DNA from: Cyanobacteria bacterium K_Offshore_surface_m2_239 | GTDB lineage: Bacteria; Cyanobacteriota; Cyanobacteriia; PCC-6307; Cyanobiaceae | Reading direction: 5' to 3' | DNA length: 33,587 nucleotides | NCBI GenBank assembly: GCA_016882305.1 | Contig: VGQX01000018.1 | Coordinates: forward strand, 1-33,587 | Shown here: one piece after another, positions 8,696-17,017 of the stretch | How positions within the stretch are numbered: the first letter of the stretch is position 1 | How the letters are laid out: each line of letters starts with the position of its first letter | Made by a program: the position numbers and the translations under genes | The notes under the pieces: generated by a model | Seen by the model: only the letters and a program-made list of their open reading frames with translations | Told to the model about the DNA's origin: nothing | The model's database searches: none

Positions 8696-9337
8696 CTACA
8701 CCGATAGGGACGAATCGGATCGAAGCCGCTCGAGAAAGCCCTCCAGGGTGCCGGCATTGATCCAGCCGGTGGCGATCGTTTTGCTGTGGGTCTGGCTCAC
8801 CTGGCCGCGGTGGATGTGGGAGAGGCCGGCGGGAAAGATCAGCAGCTTGCCCTTCTCGGCCTCCTCCTGATGGTCCTGCCAGTGAAAGGCGGTGCCCCCC
8901 GCCGGCAGCGTGTTGCAGTAAAGGATCCAGGCCAGCACGCGGCGCTGGGGTTCGGTGGCCTCGTCCTCCAGGCTCCAGTCGCAGTGCCAGCTGTAGAAGC
9001 CCTCCCCTGGCGCGTAGCGCTGCAGGTTGAAGAGGGGGCAGACGAAGAGGGAGCGCTCCGGGCAGCACTCCAAGAACAGGGGCCGCTCCGCCAGCCAGCG
9101 CTTGAGGCCGGCGGACACCCCCCGCAGGATCACCTCCGCCAGACCGTGGGCCTCCGGATCCGAGCGATCGAACGCCACCAGGCTGATGTCCGTGGACACC
9201 TTGTCGGGGCGGCCGTCGGCGGCGTTGCCGAAGGCCGTCCCGGGCCGCCGCAGGTCGACCCGGCGGTCGAAGAAGCCCATCACCGCGTCGGCCAGGGCGT
9301 GGTAGCCACGGTCGTGGTAAGCGCCGATCAGTCGCAT
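8696..9337 (-). CDS. 2-oxoglutarate-Fe(II) oxygenase, prolyl 4-hydroxylase-like
   Basis: 213 residues. The core reads NLQRYAPGEGFYSWHCDWS with iron ligands His118 and Asp120, then RRVLAWILYCNTLPAGGTAFH. Next come FPAGLSHIHRG, where His174 is the likely third ligand, and SKTIATGWI, where Lys186 is the likely 2-oxoglutarate binder. This is the compact 2OG-Fe(II) dioxygenase type also common in marine cyanophages and picocyanobacteria. It would hydroxylate an unknown substrate, possibly protein prolyl residues. Its start overlaps the upstream hypothetical by 10 bp, so the two are probably translated together. A hairpin pair lies downstream. Confidence 0.82.
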   Translation of the reverse strand: MRLIGAYHDRGYHALADAVMGFFDRRVDLRRPGTAFGNAADGRPDKVSTDISLVAFDRSDPEAHGLAEVILRGVSAGLKRWLAERPLFLECCPERSLFVCPLFNLQRYAPGEGFYSWHCDWSLEDEATEPQRRVLAWILYCNTLPAGGTAFHWQDHQEEAEKGKLLIFPAGLSHIHRGQVSQTHSKTIATGWINAGTLEGFLERLRSDSSLSV

Positions 9338-9885
9338 GGAGCCACCTGCCTCCGCCAGGGGAGGGCGATCAGGGACTCATGGTGGCGCCACTGGTCGGGC
9401 GCCGCCACCCGCTCCAGCAGCCCCACCCGCTCCAGGCCCGTTTGCACGGCGGCGGGATCCAACGTCCCCTCCAGGGCGTCGAGGGGGAGGGCCAGGGCCT
9501 GGTCCTCGGCGGGATCGGCCAACAGGCGGAGGTTGAGCTCCTCCAGCTCGCGGGCGAAGAACACCTGCCGCAGGCGCTGAGACAGGCCCGGGCCGAGGCC
9601 GGCGGCGAAGCTCTCCAGCGCGGCCTGGTCGGTGGAGCAGCCAGAGCTGAGGGCCAGCCAAATCAAGAGCTTGGCCCAGCTGTCCACGGTCCACAGGGGC
9701 TGAAAACGCTCCCGCTGCAGGCGCACCAGCTCGGTGATGGCAAAGGTGAACAGGGCGGGCTGCCAGGCAGGCACCGCCCCGACACTGACCGGGGGGGAGG
9801 GGGCTTCGGGCACGGCGGAGCAGGCCACACAACCCCAGCCTGCCCGAAGGCCCGCCTTTGGGCAGACTGCAGAAGCAACGTCCAA
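9328..9885 (-). CDS. Conserved hypothetical protein upstream of the 2OG oxygenase
   Basis: I do not recognise a named domain. The body from WQPALFTFAITELVRLQ through LWTVDSWAKLLIWLALSSGC is well formed and helical, with an acidic, Leu-rich second half (ARELEELNLRLLADPAED). The C-terminus overlaps the oxygenase start by 10 bp. The outermost start is a TTG at 9885, but this N-terminus would span a hairpin and the leader of the divergent gene at 9900. A GTG at 9828 or 9813 is more plausible, giving about 160-166 residues. A role as partner or substrate of the oxygenase is speculation from coupling. Confidence 0.65.
   Translation of the reverse strand: MDVASAVCPKAGLRAGWGCVACSAVPEAPSPPVSVGAVPAWQPALFTFAITELVRLQRERFQPLWTVDSWAKLLIWLALSSGCSTDQAALESFAAGLGPGLSQRLRQVFFARELEELNLRLLADPAEDQALALPLDALEGTLDPAAVQTGLERVGLLERVAAPDQWRHHESLIALPWRRQVAPCD
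9841..9864. promoter_or_regulatory. Imperfect hairpin in the divergent region before 9900
   Basis: TGCCCGAAGG and CCTTTGGGCA pair over 10 bp with one G-T pair around a CCCG loop. It lies 36 bp before the ATG at 9900, between divergent genes. It could be a leader hairpin or an operator. Confidence 0.35.
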
Positions 9886-9899
9886 GGAGACGCCCCCCG

Positions 9900-10157
9900 A
9901 TGGCCCTGGATCTGAACGACCCGGAGCTCGAGTTCGCCGACCTCGTCACTGCTTATCAGAGCTGGGTGATGGCCGTGATCAATGACGAGAAGCTGGACGG
10001 CGAGGAGAAGCTGCTCACCGACGAGATCGCCGAAGACGCCTTCAACGCCATGCGTTTCCTGCCGGATGTGGTGACGAGCGCGATCGAAACCACCCTCGCC
10101 AGGGTGTACGACGTCGATGAGGAGGAGCTCAACTCCCTGCTCTACCCCGAGGGCTGA
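9900..10157 (+). CDS. Small acidic conserved hypothetical protein
   Basis: 85 residues, strongly acidic, predicted all-helical: MALDLNDPELEFADLV, AVINDEKLDGEEKLLTDE and YDVDEEELNSLLYPEG. No signal peptide or membrane segment. The ATG at 9900 is chosen for an AAGGAG Shine-Dalgarno at about 9884-9889. Its stop is 5 bp before the lipoprotein gene, so it heads a three-gene operon with that gene and the MscS channel. The function is not recognised. Confidence 0.75.
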   Translation: MALDLNDPELEFADLVTAYQSWVMAVINDEKLDGEEKLLTDEIAEDAFNAMRFLPDVVTSAIETTLARVYDVDEEELNSLLYPEG

Positions 10158-10162
10158 GGGGG

Positions 10163-11398
10163 ATGGGCGCCTCCAAGCCCCTGCGACGCCTGGCCGTTCT
10201 GGTGGCGGCCTTGCTGACGGGGGGCTTGGTCGGTTGTGGTGTCCTGGCGCCCTCCCGCCGGTCCCCCGGCGACAACGAGCTGCGGGGCGTGGTGTTCCTG
10301 GCGATGGGGATCCCCAACGACGAAACGATCGACACCGAACTCATGGAGGGCCTGAAGGTCCGACTGGCCATGACGCTGCAGGAGTTTCACCGGATCCACC
10401 CGCAGGCGCAGGTGCAATTGCAGCTCTATTCCGAGGATCGATTGCCGCAGGAGGCGCGGCTGCGCGGCGCCGCCGGCACGTCCCCGGATCTGCTCCTCGT
10501 GAACGACAGCACAGCGGCCGACCTCCATCAGATGGGGCTGACGCGCAAGGTGCGCATGCCCGTCGAGCTGCTGCGACGCCTCGACCACGCCGCGGTGCGG
10601 CGGCATCAGTCCCCCACGGGGGAGGTGAGCAGCCTGCCGGTGCTGCTCCTCCCCCAATTGGCCTGCTTCGACCGTCGGCGCCTGCCGAGGGCGCCAGAAA
10701 CGCTGGATGCCCTCCTGGCCGATGCCGGGAGGGGGCTGCGGGTGGGGCTGCCGCTGGATGGTTTCAACCTGGCCTGGACCTTCGGCAGCCTGGGCGTGGC
10801 CAGCAGCGTGGAGGAGCTGTTCGCCGGCCAGCCCGCCACGACGGAGCGGCGCGCGGCCCTGGGGCGCTGGCTGGACTGGTTGAAGCGCGCGGATCAGGTG
10901 CCCGACCTGAATTTTCAACTGTCCCAAAGCCAGCTGGTGAACGACCTGGGGGAGGGACGCCTGGATTGGACCAGCTGCCGCAGCACCCACCTGGCCCGCC
11001 TGCGCCAGGACCTGGGGGAGCACCTGGGCATCGCCCCGCTGCCGGCGGGTCCGGGCGGCCTGCCCACGCCCCTGAGTCGGCAGCGGGTGTTGGCCTTCGG
11101 CCGCGACTCCAGCCTCGAGCAACAGAGGGTCGCCGAGGCCTTCGCCCGCTTCGTCGTCAGACCCCTCACCCAGCGCAACCTGGCGCTGCAGCGGGAGGAG
11201 GTGGTGCCGGTGATCAGTTCCCTGCGGCTGCCGCCGGGGCGCAAGGGAACCCTGCGACTCCTAGAGTTTCGCAGCGGCGATCTCCAGGGGGAGGCGATGG
11301 GGCGGGTGGTGAGCCGCTTTCTCTATGGCGACCTGGACCAGGAGGGCGCCATCGACGGGTTGGTGCGCACGATCCAGGCCAAGCCTCTCCGCCCATGA
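10163..11398 (+). CDS. Lipoprotein extracellular solute-binding protein
   Basis: 411 residues. An N-terminal lipoprotein signal (LRRLAVLVAALLTGGLVGC) has its lipobox cysteine at Cys25, so the protein should be anchored on the periplasmic side. The body resembles family 1 sugar-binding proteins: LQEFHRIHPQAQVQLQ, GTSPDLLLVNDST, LPVLLLPQLACFDRR and LGIAPLPAGPGGLP. The C-terminal lobe has helices typical of the fold. No ABC permease or ATPase is adjacent; the next gene is an MscS channel, 24 bp downstream. It may serve a transporter encoded elsewhere or act as a sensor. The ligand is unknown. Confidence 0.75.
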   Translation: MGASKPLRRLAVLVAALLTGGLVGCGVLAPSRRSPGDNELRGVVFLAMGIPNDETIDTELMEGLKVRLAMTLQEFHRIHPQAQVQLQLYSEDRLPQEARLRGAAGTSPDLLLVNDSTAADLHQMGLTRKVRMPVELLRRLDHAAVRRHQSPTGEVSSLPVLLLPQLACFDRRRLPRAPETLDALLADAGRGLRVGLPLDGFNLAWTFGSLGVASSVEELFAGQPATTERRAALGRWLDWLKRADQVPDLNFQLSQSQLVNDLGEGRLDWTSCRSTHLARLRQDLGEHLGIAPLPAGPGGLPTPLSRQRVLAFGRDSSLEQQRVAEAFARFVVRPLTQRNLALQREEVVPVISSLRLPPGRKGTLRLLEFRSGDLQGEAMGRVVSRFLYGDLDQEGAIDGLVRTIQAKPLRP

Positions 11399-11422
11399 TG
11401 GAGCGGCAGGACGGAGCCGTTG

Positions 11423-12679
11423 GTGGATGAACTGCTGCGGGAGATGATCGCCTGGCTGGGCTTCCTCAGCCGCGGGCCGGTGCTGACGCAATTGCTGGCG
11501 GTGCCCGCGCTGTGGCTGCTGCCGGGGGCGCTGGCGCGCTGGGGCTGGCTCCGGGGCCCCCTGCGCCGTCGGCCCTGGCAACGGGGCCTGGCGCTGCTGG
11601 CCATGGCGTCCCTGGCCCTGGCCCTGCACGCAGGGGGTCAGCCGTCGGCCCTGCTGGCGATCCTCGCCGGTCTGCTGGCCGGCTGGCAGGCGCTGGCGCT
11701 TGTGCCACAGCTCCTGGCTCCCCACGTGGAGGCCCACGCCGTGCAGGTGCTGACCACCCGGCTGCTGCGGCCCCTCTTTCTTGTGGTCGCGCTGCTGCTG
11801 CTGGTGCGGCTGCTGGACAATCCCGCCGTGCTGGGGCTGATCCCCCTGGGAACCTGGGTGGGCAGCGCGATGACTCTCGGCTCCCTGCTCGGCGCCTTGC
11901 TGTTGCTCTATGTGCTCATCATGGGCATGGAACCGCCGACGGCGGCGGTGGCCTGGCTGGCGCAGCGGTTTTTGGGGATCAGCGACGGCAGCCGCCGAGC
12001 CATGGCCGTGATCCTGCATTACGCCGTGGTGGGTCTGGGGCTGCTGTGGATTCTCGATCGCCTCGGCGTGAACCGCACGGCGCTGGTGGCGGTGGCCGGG
12101 GGCCTCTCCGTGGGTGTGGGGTTCGGCATCAAAGAGGTGGTGTCCAACTTCATCAGCGGGCTGTGGCTGCTGATCGAGGGCTCCGTTCGCCCCGGCGACG
12201 TGCTGATCGTGGATGGCGAAGCCTGTCAGGTGCGCCGCCTCGGCCCCCGCGCCGCGATCCTCTGGCGCGACCGCGACAACGCCGAGCTGCTCATCCCGAA
12301 CCAGACCTTTTTCACCAACGCCACCGTCACCTACACCCACACCGATTCCCTGCGGCGCTGCCAGGTAACGGTGGGCGCCGCCTTCCGCCACCCCCCCGCC
12401 AAGGTGATCTCCCTGCTGGAGCGCACGGCCGCCAGCGTGGAGGGTGTGCTGCCCGCGCCGCCCGCCCGCGCCTTCCTGTTGAGCTATGGCGATTCCGCCA
12501 TCCAATACGCCGTGCGCTTCTGGATCGCCAGCGCCCTCGACAACACCTCCACCAGCAGCGCCGTGCAACAGGCGATCTGGCAAAGCTTCGGCGACAACGG
12601 CATCGAGATTCCCTATCCCCATCAGGTGGAAATCTCCCAGCGGGGGCAGGAACCGCCGGGCTCGGCACCCGGGCGCTGA
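11423..12679 (+). CDS. MscS-family small-conductance mechanosensitive channel
   Basis: About 418 residues. The N-terminal ~220 residues contain several hydrophobic helices. The pore-lining TM3 and the start of the beta domain are at about 205-260 (ALVAVAGGLSVGVGFGIKE, then VVSNFISGLWLLIEG and SVRPGDVLIVDGE). The cytoplasmic alpha/beta part follows (LIPNQTFFTNATVTYTHTD, then IEIPYPHQVEIS at the end). Such channels release solutes during hypo-osmotic shock. The GTG at 11423 is chosen because GGAG at 11413-11416 is spaced 6 bp before it; a TTG at 11420 is the alternative. Last gene of the operon with the lipoprotein. Confidence 0.9.
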   Translation: MDELLREMIAWLGFLSRGPVLTQLLAVPALWLLPGALARWGWLRGPLRRRPWQRGLALLAMASLALALHAGGQPSALLAILAGLLAGWQALALVPQLLAPHVEAHAVQVLTTRLLRPLFLVVALLLLVRLLDNPAVLGLIPLGTWVGSAMTLGSLLGALLLLYVLIMGMEPPTAAVAWLAQRFLGISDGSRRAMAVILHYAVVGLGLLWILDRLGVNRTALVAVAGGLSVGVGFGIKEVVSNFISGLWLLIEGSVRPGDVLIVDGEACQVRRLGPRAAILWRDRDNAELLIPNQTFFTNATVTYTHTDSLRRCQVTVGAAFRHPPAKVISLLERTAASVEGVLPAPPARAFLLSYGDSAIQYAVRFWIASALDNTSTSSAVQQAIWQSFGDNGIEIPYPHQVEISQRGQEPPGSAPGR

Positions 12680-12810
12680 ATCATCAGTGGGGTTCAGCCT
12701 GCCTCGACACACATTGGATCGTGGCGTTCTAGGGCCTGAGCGACCAGTCAGCCGAGATTCGCTCCTCATGGGAGACGTGGGAGAACAAGGAGCCGTCGCG
12801 ATCCTGTTGA

Positions 12811-12975
12811 CCTCGCCTCACGGTCGGGCAACTGAACCACGAACGCCGGGATGAACGGCTTTTTCAGCAAGAGTTGCGTCTGCCCGAGGAGCGGTTGGAC
12901 AACACCAGCCGGCTGGACGGCAGCGAGCTGGCCGAAGGGCTGGCGCTCGCTCTTGAGGAACTCTGGGCCGCGTGA
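12811..12975 (+). pseudogene. Possible remnant of a coding region (54 codons, no start)
   Basis: Bounded by in-frame stops at 12808 and 12973. The translation is protein-like (QLNHERRDERLFQQELRLP, then ELAEGLALALEELWAA) with high G/C at third positions, but it has no ATG and no Shine-Dalgarno. It may be the C-terminal tail of a lost gene. The rest of the 12680-13124 gap shows nothing clear, apart from an AT-rich stretch just before the next gene that may hold its promoter. Confidence 0.3.
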
Positions 12976-13124
12976 GCGCGACTGGAGACCCCGGGGCAAA
13001 TGCTGAACTGATCAGCAGGCTCACTGAGACGCATCAATCACATTGGCCTGCGTGATGATTGCCACATCCACTGAAAACGCAATTAACGTAAAAAAGGAAT
13101 TAATTTTCACCCTTGCGTCTCAAT

Positions 13125-14321
13125 ATGACGTCGAGATCTCTTCCGAGCGGCTTCTTTTCTTCCCTGGCCTCCCGCGCAAGCCGCACCGCCATTCTGGCCG
13201 GCTTGGTTGTTCTGCCGGCCGCCGTCCAAGCTGCACCCATGTACACGGGCCAGGTGGTGGTGAACGGCTTGCTCAACCCTCGCGGCGTGACCGTTGACCC
13301 CTTGGGACGGATCCTGGTCAGCGAGACGGGATCCGGGGGAAGCACCTGTGATGTCCCCGGCGCCCCTCCCGGACCGCCAACGGCCCTGCGCTGCTGGGGC
13401 CAAACCGGTGCGGTGGTTCGGTACGACCCCAGCACCAACACCCACAGCCGTCCCTGGAGCCTGCTGGATTCCATCGCCAAAAGTTCTGATCCCAACGACC
13501 TTTCCCCCGTCGCGGGCCTCCAGGACCTGACCTACACCAACGATGGTCGCCTGCTGGGCGTGTTTGGCTTCCGGGGAGATCCAGCCACCCGGCCTACGGG
13601 GACCACCTTTGCCACGTTGGTGCAATTCGACTCGTCAAGCAGCACACCGATTGTGCTCGCCGATCTGGGCGCGTTTGAGACAGCCTTCCCCAGTCACACC
13701 CCGCCCTTTTCCAATCCCTTCTCACTGGCCTGGCAGGCCGGGGTCAGCTACATCACAGACGCAGGCGCCAACCGATTGCTCAAGGTCAACGACGCCTCCA
13801 GTGTTGTGGAGAAACTGGAAGACTTTCCCAGCTTTTTGACCACAACACCACCAGCGGAAGCCGTTCCCACGGGCTTGGCCGCCAGCCCAGGGGGCACCCT
13901 TTACAACACACAACTGCCCGGCTTCCCATTCACTCCCGGCACGGCCTCCATTTTTGCGTCCACTGGAACGCCCAACTCAGCCGCCACGATCGCCAGTGGT
14001 TTCACCAATGTCATGGATCTGTCCCTCGGGGCTGACGGCTGGCTCTATTTGGTGGAATACGCCCAAGATTTCTTCAGCCCCGTGGGAACAGGCAGCTTGA
14101 GACGTTTCAACCCGGCCACCCTGGAGCGGCAGCTCCTGGCCGACAGCATCGATCGCCCCACCGGGGTGCTGGCCCTGCCGGATGGCACCGTCTATGTGGC
14201 AACGGGAGGAAGCACCACCAGCGGCGCGTTGGTGCGCTACACGCCAGGACCATTGCCGATCGCCGGAGCCGTGATCGCCTGGCGGCAAGCCAGGATGTTG
14301 CGACGGCGGGTGAAGGGCTGA
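13125..14321 (+). CDS. ScyD/ScyE-like secreted beta-propeller with PEP-CTERM-like C-terminus
   Basis: 398 residues from the ATG at 13125; an upstream TTG at 13113 is less likely. The signal peptide is FFSSLASRASRTAILAGLV, with cleavage after AVQA. NHL/SMP-30-like propeller blades follow: GLLNPRGVTVDPLGRILVSE, LTYTNDGRLLGVFGF, SLGADGWLYLVEY and TGVLALPDGTVYVATGG. This layout matches the ScyD/ScyE family, named for the scytonemin cluster but widespread outside it. The last ~24 residues (PGPLPIAGAVIAW, then RQARMLRRRVKG) are a short helix followed by a basic tail, like the cyanobacterial PEP-CTERM sorting signal. It is probably exported and processed. No scytonemin genes are nearby, so the pathway is unknown. 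Confidence 0.7.
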   Translation: MTSRSLPSGFFSSLASRASRTAILAGLVVLPAAVQAAPMYTGQVVVNGLLNPRGVTVDPLGRILVSETGSGGSTCDVPGAPPGPPTALRCWGQTGAVVRYDPSTNTHSRPWSLLDSIAKSSDPNDLSPVAGLQDLTYTNDGRLLGVFGFRGDPATRPTGTTFATLVQFDSSSSTPIVLADLGAFETAFPSHTPPFSNPFSLAWQAGVSYITDAGANRLLKVNDASSVVEKLEDFPSFLTTTPPAEAVPTGLAASPGGTLYNTQLPGFPFTPGTASIFASTGTPNSAATIASGFTNVMDLSLGADGWLYLVEYAQDFFSPVGTGSLRRFNPATLERQLLADSIDRPTGVLALPDGTVYVATGGSTTSGALVRYTPGPLPIAGAVIAWRQARMLRRRVKG

Positions 14322-14943
14322 CGCCCCCCCGCACCATCCCTCGGCGCGGCATTCGGCTGCGCCGAAGCCTTCCAGCAACTGGATGACGACCCAGCGACCG
14401 GCACCTGTTCTTGCCCAGCAAACAGAACCACGGCAACCGCAACGCCCGGGCCGCTGACCAGGGCCAGGGCGAACAGCGGGCAGGCGTCGGCGATGACGAT
14501 GGCAAGCACGGCTCCAGGGTGTGGAGTTCGGCGTTGGTTTCGGCTGCCGTGAACCGGATGGCAGCCATGCCAAGACGGTCGAGATGGGCGGCACGCACGA
14601 GGGAGCGCTCACCGTCCCGGAACAGGGCGGTGGCTGGCGGCTCACAGCGGACACCACCCAGCCTGAAGGGCCCCTGGTGCTGGTCTGCCAGAGGGCAACC
14701 CTCCAGCTTGGAGAAGGCCGGGATGCCGTTGCGCAAGCTGCAGGGCGCGCCGCTGCCGTTGATGCGGCAGGCCCAGATCACCGGCGGCTCCCTCGCGCGG
14801 GCGGCGGGGCGTGGATCGGCGTCCCGCTGTCGGCCCTCGAAGCCGGGGGCTGCATCCTGCCGCGACCGAACCGAACCGAAGAGAACGCACCCCAAGTCGG
14901 AGTCACTTCGGGTTAGGGTGGGGATCTGTTCCTTCTCCACCCC
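14322..14943. other. 622-bp gap with weak coding signal on the minus strand
   Basis: No confident gene. On the minus strand about 14515-14810 reads as protein-like sequence (VIWACRINGSGAPC, GIPAFSKLEGCPLADQH, RLGMAAIRFTAAETNAELH) with third positions rich in G/C but no clear start. In the next frame, 14440-14509 encodes a hydrophobic stretch (MLAIVIADACPLFALALVSG). A decayed or frameshifted small membrane protein is possible. The promoter of the peroxiredoxin gene must lie near the right end; TTAGGGT near 14913 is a weak -10 candidate. Confidence 0.3.
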
Positions 14944-15516
14944 ATGGCCTTCCTCGATCGCGTCCCCGAGGTCACCTTCCACACCCGTGTCCGGGACGAC
15001 TCCGTGCCCGGCCCCAACCCCTTCCGCTGGCAGGACCTCACCAGCGCGGAGATCTTTCAGGGCAAAAAAGTGGTGCTCTTCGCCCTGCCCGGCGCCTTCA
15101 CCCCCACCTGCTCCTCCAACCATCTCCCCCGCTATGAGGAGCTCCACGACGAGTTCCGCGCCCACGGCGTCGATCAGATCATCTGCCTGTCCGTGAACGA
15201 CGCCTTTGTGATGCTCCAGTGGGGCAAGGCGGTCGGCGCCAAAAACGTGTTCCTGCTGCCCGATGGCAACGGCGAGTTCACCCGCAAGATGGGCATGTTG
15301 GTCGACAAGTCGAACCTGGGCTTCGGCATGCGCTCCTGGCGCTATTCCATGCTCGTCGACGATGGCCGGATCACGGCGCTGTTCTGTGAGGAAGACTTTG
15401 GCGACAACTGCCCCGTCGATCCCTTCGCCGTGTCGGATGCCGACACCATGCTCGCCCACCTCAAGGGTCAGCCCCCCGGCGGCGTGAGCCAGCCGGTGCG
15501 CGCCTTCGAGGGTTGA
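14944..15516 (+). CDS. Type II (Prx5-like) peroxiredoxin
   Basis: 190 residues. The peroxidatic site is [19 protein letters not shown] with Cys56; a second cysteine (Cys81, in IICLSVND) is 25 residues on, the spacing of the resolving cysteine in type II peroxiredoxins. The Arg of the active site is present in the later [13 protein letters not shown] region. Family enzymes reduce peroxides using glutaredoxin/glutathione or thioredoxin in the cytosol. The next gene, 96 bp downstream on the same strand, is glutathione reductase, which supports a glutathione-linked system. The ATG at 14944 follows a leader rich in C and T. Confidence 0.9.
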   Translation: MAFLDRVPEVTFHTRVRDDSVPGPNPFRWQDLTSAEIFQGKKVVLFALPGAFTPTCSSNHLPRYEELHDEFRAHGVDQIICLSVNDAFVMLQWGKAVGAKNVFLLPDGNGEFTRKMGMLVDKSNLGFGMRSWRYSMLVDDGRITALFCEEDFGDNCPVDPFAVSDADTMLAHLKGQPPGGVSQPVRAFEG

Positions 15517-15612
15517 TTCCCGGCGGAGTCCCCTCTCCCCGGCAGGATGACGGCGGGCGGACGCCCCCTCCCGACCCCTTGCCTTGATCTTCACGCCCCC
15601 CTCCGTTGCGCC

Positions 15613-16977
15613 ATGACCTCCAGCTTTGATCTGATCGTGCTCGGCGCCGGCTCCGGCGGCCTGGCAGCCGCCAAGCGGGCCGCCTCCCATGGGGCGAAGG
15701 TGGCCATCGTCGAAGGTGATCGCGTCGGGGGCACCTGCGTGATCCGCGGCTGCGTGCCCAAGAAACTGCTCGTCTATGGCTCGGCCTATCGCCACCTGCT
15801 GGCGGATGCCCCCAGCTATGGCTGGGATCCGGGCGAGGTGCGGCTCGACGCCTCCCGCCTGCTGGCCAACACCCGCGCCGAAGTGGATCGCCTGAACGCG
15901 CTGCACATCGGCTTTCTGGAAAAAGCGGGGGTGGAGCTGGTGCGGGGGTGGGGACGTTTCCTCGGCCCCCACCGGATCGGGGTGACCGGCGCCGATGGCG
16001 AGGAGCGCGCGCTGGAGGGCGAGCGCCTCCTGATCGCCGTCGGCGGCCGGCCCCACCGGCCCGCGATTCCCGGCGCCGATCTCGGCTGGGTGAGCGACGA
16101 CATGTTTGAGCTGGAGACGCTGCCGGAGGAGATGGTGGTTGTCGGCGCCGGCTTCATCGCCTGCGAATTCGCCTGCATCCTCAACGGTCTGGGCGTGCGG
16201 GTGACCCAGCTCGTGCGCGGCGACCATCTGCTGCGGGGGTTCGACCGGGAGGCCAGCGAGGCGGTGCGCGCCGGCATGGAGGCCGATGGCATCGCCATCC
16301 GCTTCGCCCACTCCCCCGCCGCCATCACCGGTGACTGCGCCCCGGGCGAGCTCACCGTCACCACCCAGAGCGGCGAGGCGATCGCCTGCGGCGGCGTGCT
16401 GCTCGCCACGGGTCGCCGTCCCTTCCTGAAGGGTCTCAACCTGGAGGCGGCGGGGGTGGCCGTCGAGGGCCATCGCGTTCCCGTCAACGCCGACCAGCGC
16501 ACCAACGTTCCCCACATCTTCGCGGTGGGAGATGTCACCGATCGGATCTGCCTGACGCCAGTGGCGGTGGATGAGGGCCGCGCCTTCGCGGACACGGTCT
16601 ATGGCGGCAAGCCGCGCCAGGTGAATCATGATCTGGTGGCCAGCGCGGTGTTCAGCCAGCCGGAGCTGGCGAGCGTCGGCCTGACGGAGGAGGCTGCCCG
16701 CGCGCGCCACGGCGCGGAGGGCATCGCGGTGCACCGCGCCCGCTTCCGCCCCATGAGCCAGGCCCTGCCCGCGCGGGATCCGAAGGTGCTGCTGAAGCTC
16801 ATCGTGGAGCGCGCCAGCGGGCGGGTGCTCGGCTGCCACATGGTGGGCGAGCACGCGGCGGAGATCATTCAGATGGCGGCGATTCCCCTGGGGATGGGCG
16901 CCACCAAGGCGGACTTTGACCGCACCATGGCCCTCCATCCGTCTGTGGCGGAGGAATTCGTCACGATGCCCGGCTGA
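15613..16977 (+). CDS. gor: Glutathione reductase (NADPH)
   Basis: 454 residues, normal for the family. The FAD-binding start is FDLIVLGAGSGGLAAAKRAA. The redox-active disulfide is GGTCVIRGCVPKK (Cys42 and Cys47). The NADPH-binding Rossmann segment is MVVVGAGFIACEFACILNGLG. The second FAD motif is NVPHIFAVGDVTD. The dimer-interface catalytic motif is HPSVAEEFV, four residues from the stop region. It regenerates reduced glutathione in the cytosol. The ATG at 15613 is chosen because MTSSFDLIVLG begins the fold exactly; an in-frame start at 15547 would add an unrelated 22-residue extension. It pairs with the upstream peroxiredoxin. Confidence 0.93.
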   Translation: MTSSFDLIVLGAGSGGLAAAKRAASHGAKVAIVEGDRVGGTCVIRGCVPKKLLVYGSAYRHLLADAPSYGWDPGEVRLDASRLLANTRAEVDRLNALHIGFLEKAGVELVRGWGRFLGPHRIGVTGADGEERALEGERLLIAVGGRPHRPAIPGADLGWVSDDMFELETLPEEMVVVGAGFIACEFACILNGLGVRVTQLVRGDHLLRGFDREASEAVRAGMEADGIAIRFAHSPAAITGDCAPGELTVTTQSGEAIACGGVLLATGRRPFLKGLNLEAAGVAVEGHRVPVNADQRTNVPHIFAVGDVTDRICLTPVAVDEGRAFADTVYGGKPRQVNHDLVASAVFSQPELASVGLTEEAARARHGAEGIAVHRARFRPMSQALPARDPKVLLKLIVERASGRVLGCHMVGEHAAEIIQMAAIPLGMGATKADFDRTMALHPSVAEEFVTMPG

Positions 16978-17017
16978 GCACCGCACCCGCCTTCCCCGTC
17001 ATGCCCCGGCTGTCGCC

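Noticed and set aside
11261-12769. 502-residue Gln/His-rich minus-strand frame
   Set aside because: Antisense shadow of the MscS gene.
14107-16986. 959-residue open frame on the minus strand
   Set aside because: It is antisense to gor and the peroxiredoxin, which have full family motifs; high GC removes stops from the opposite strand.
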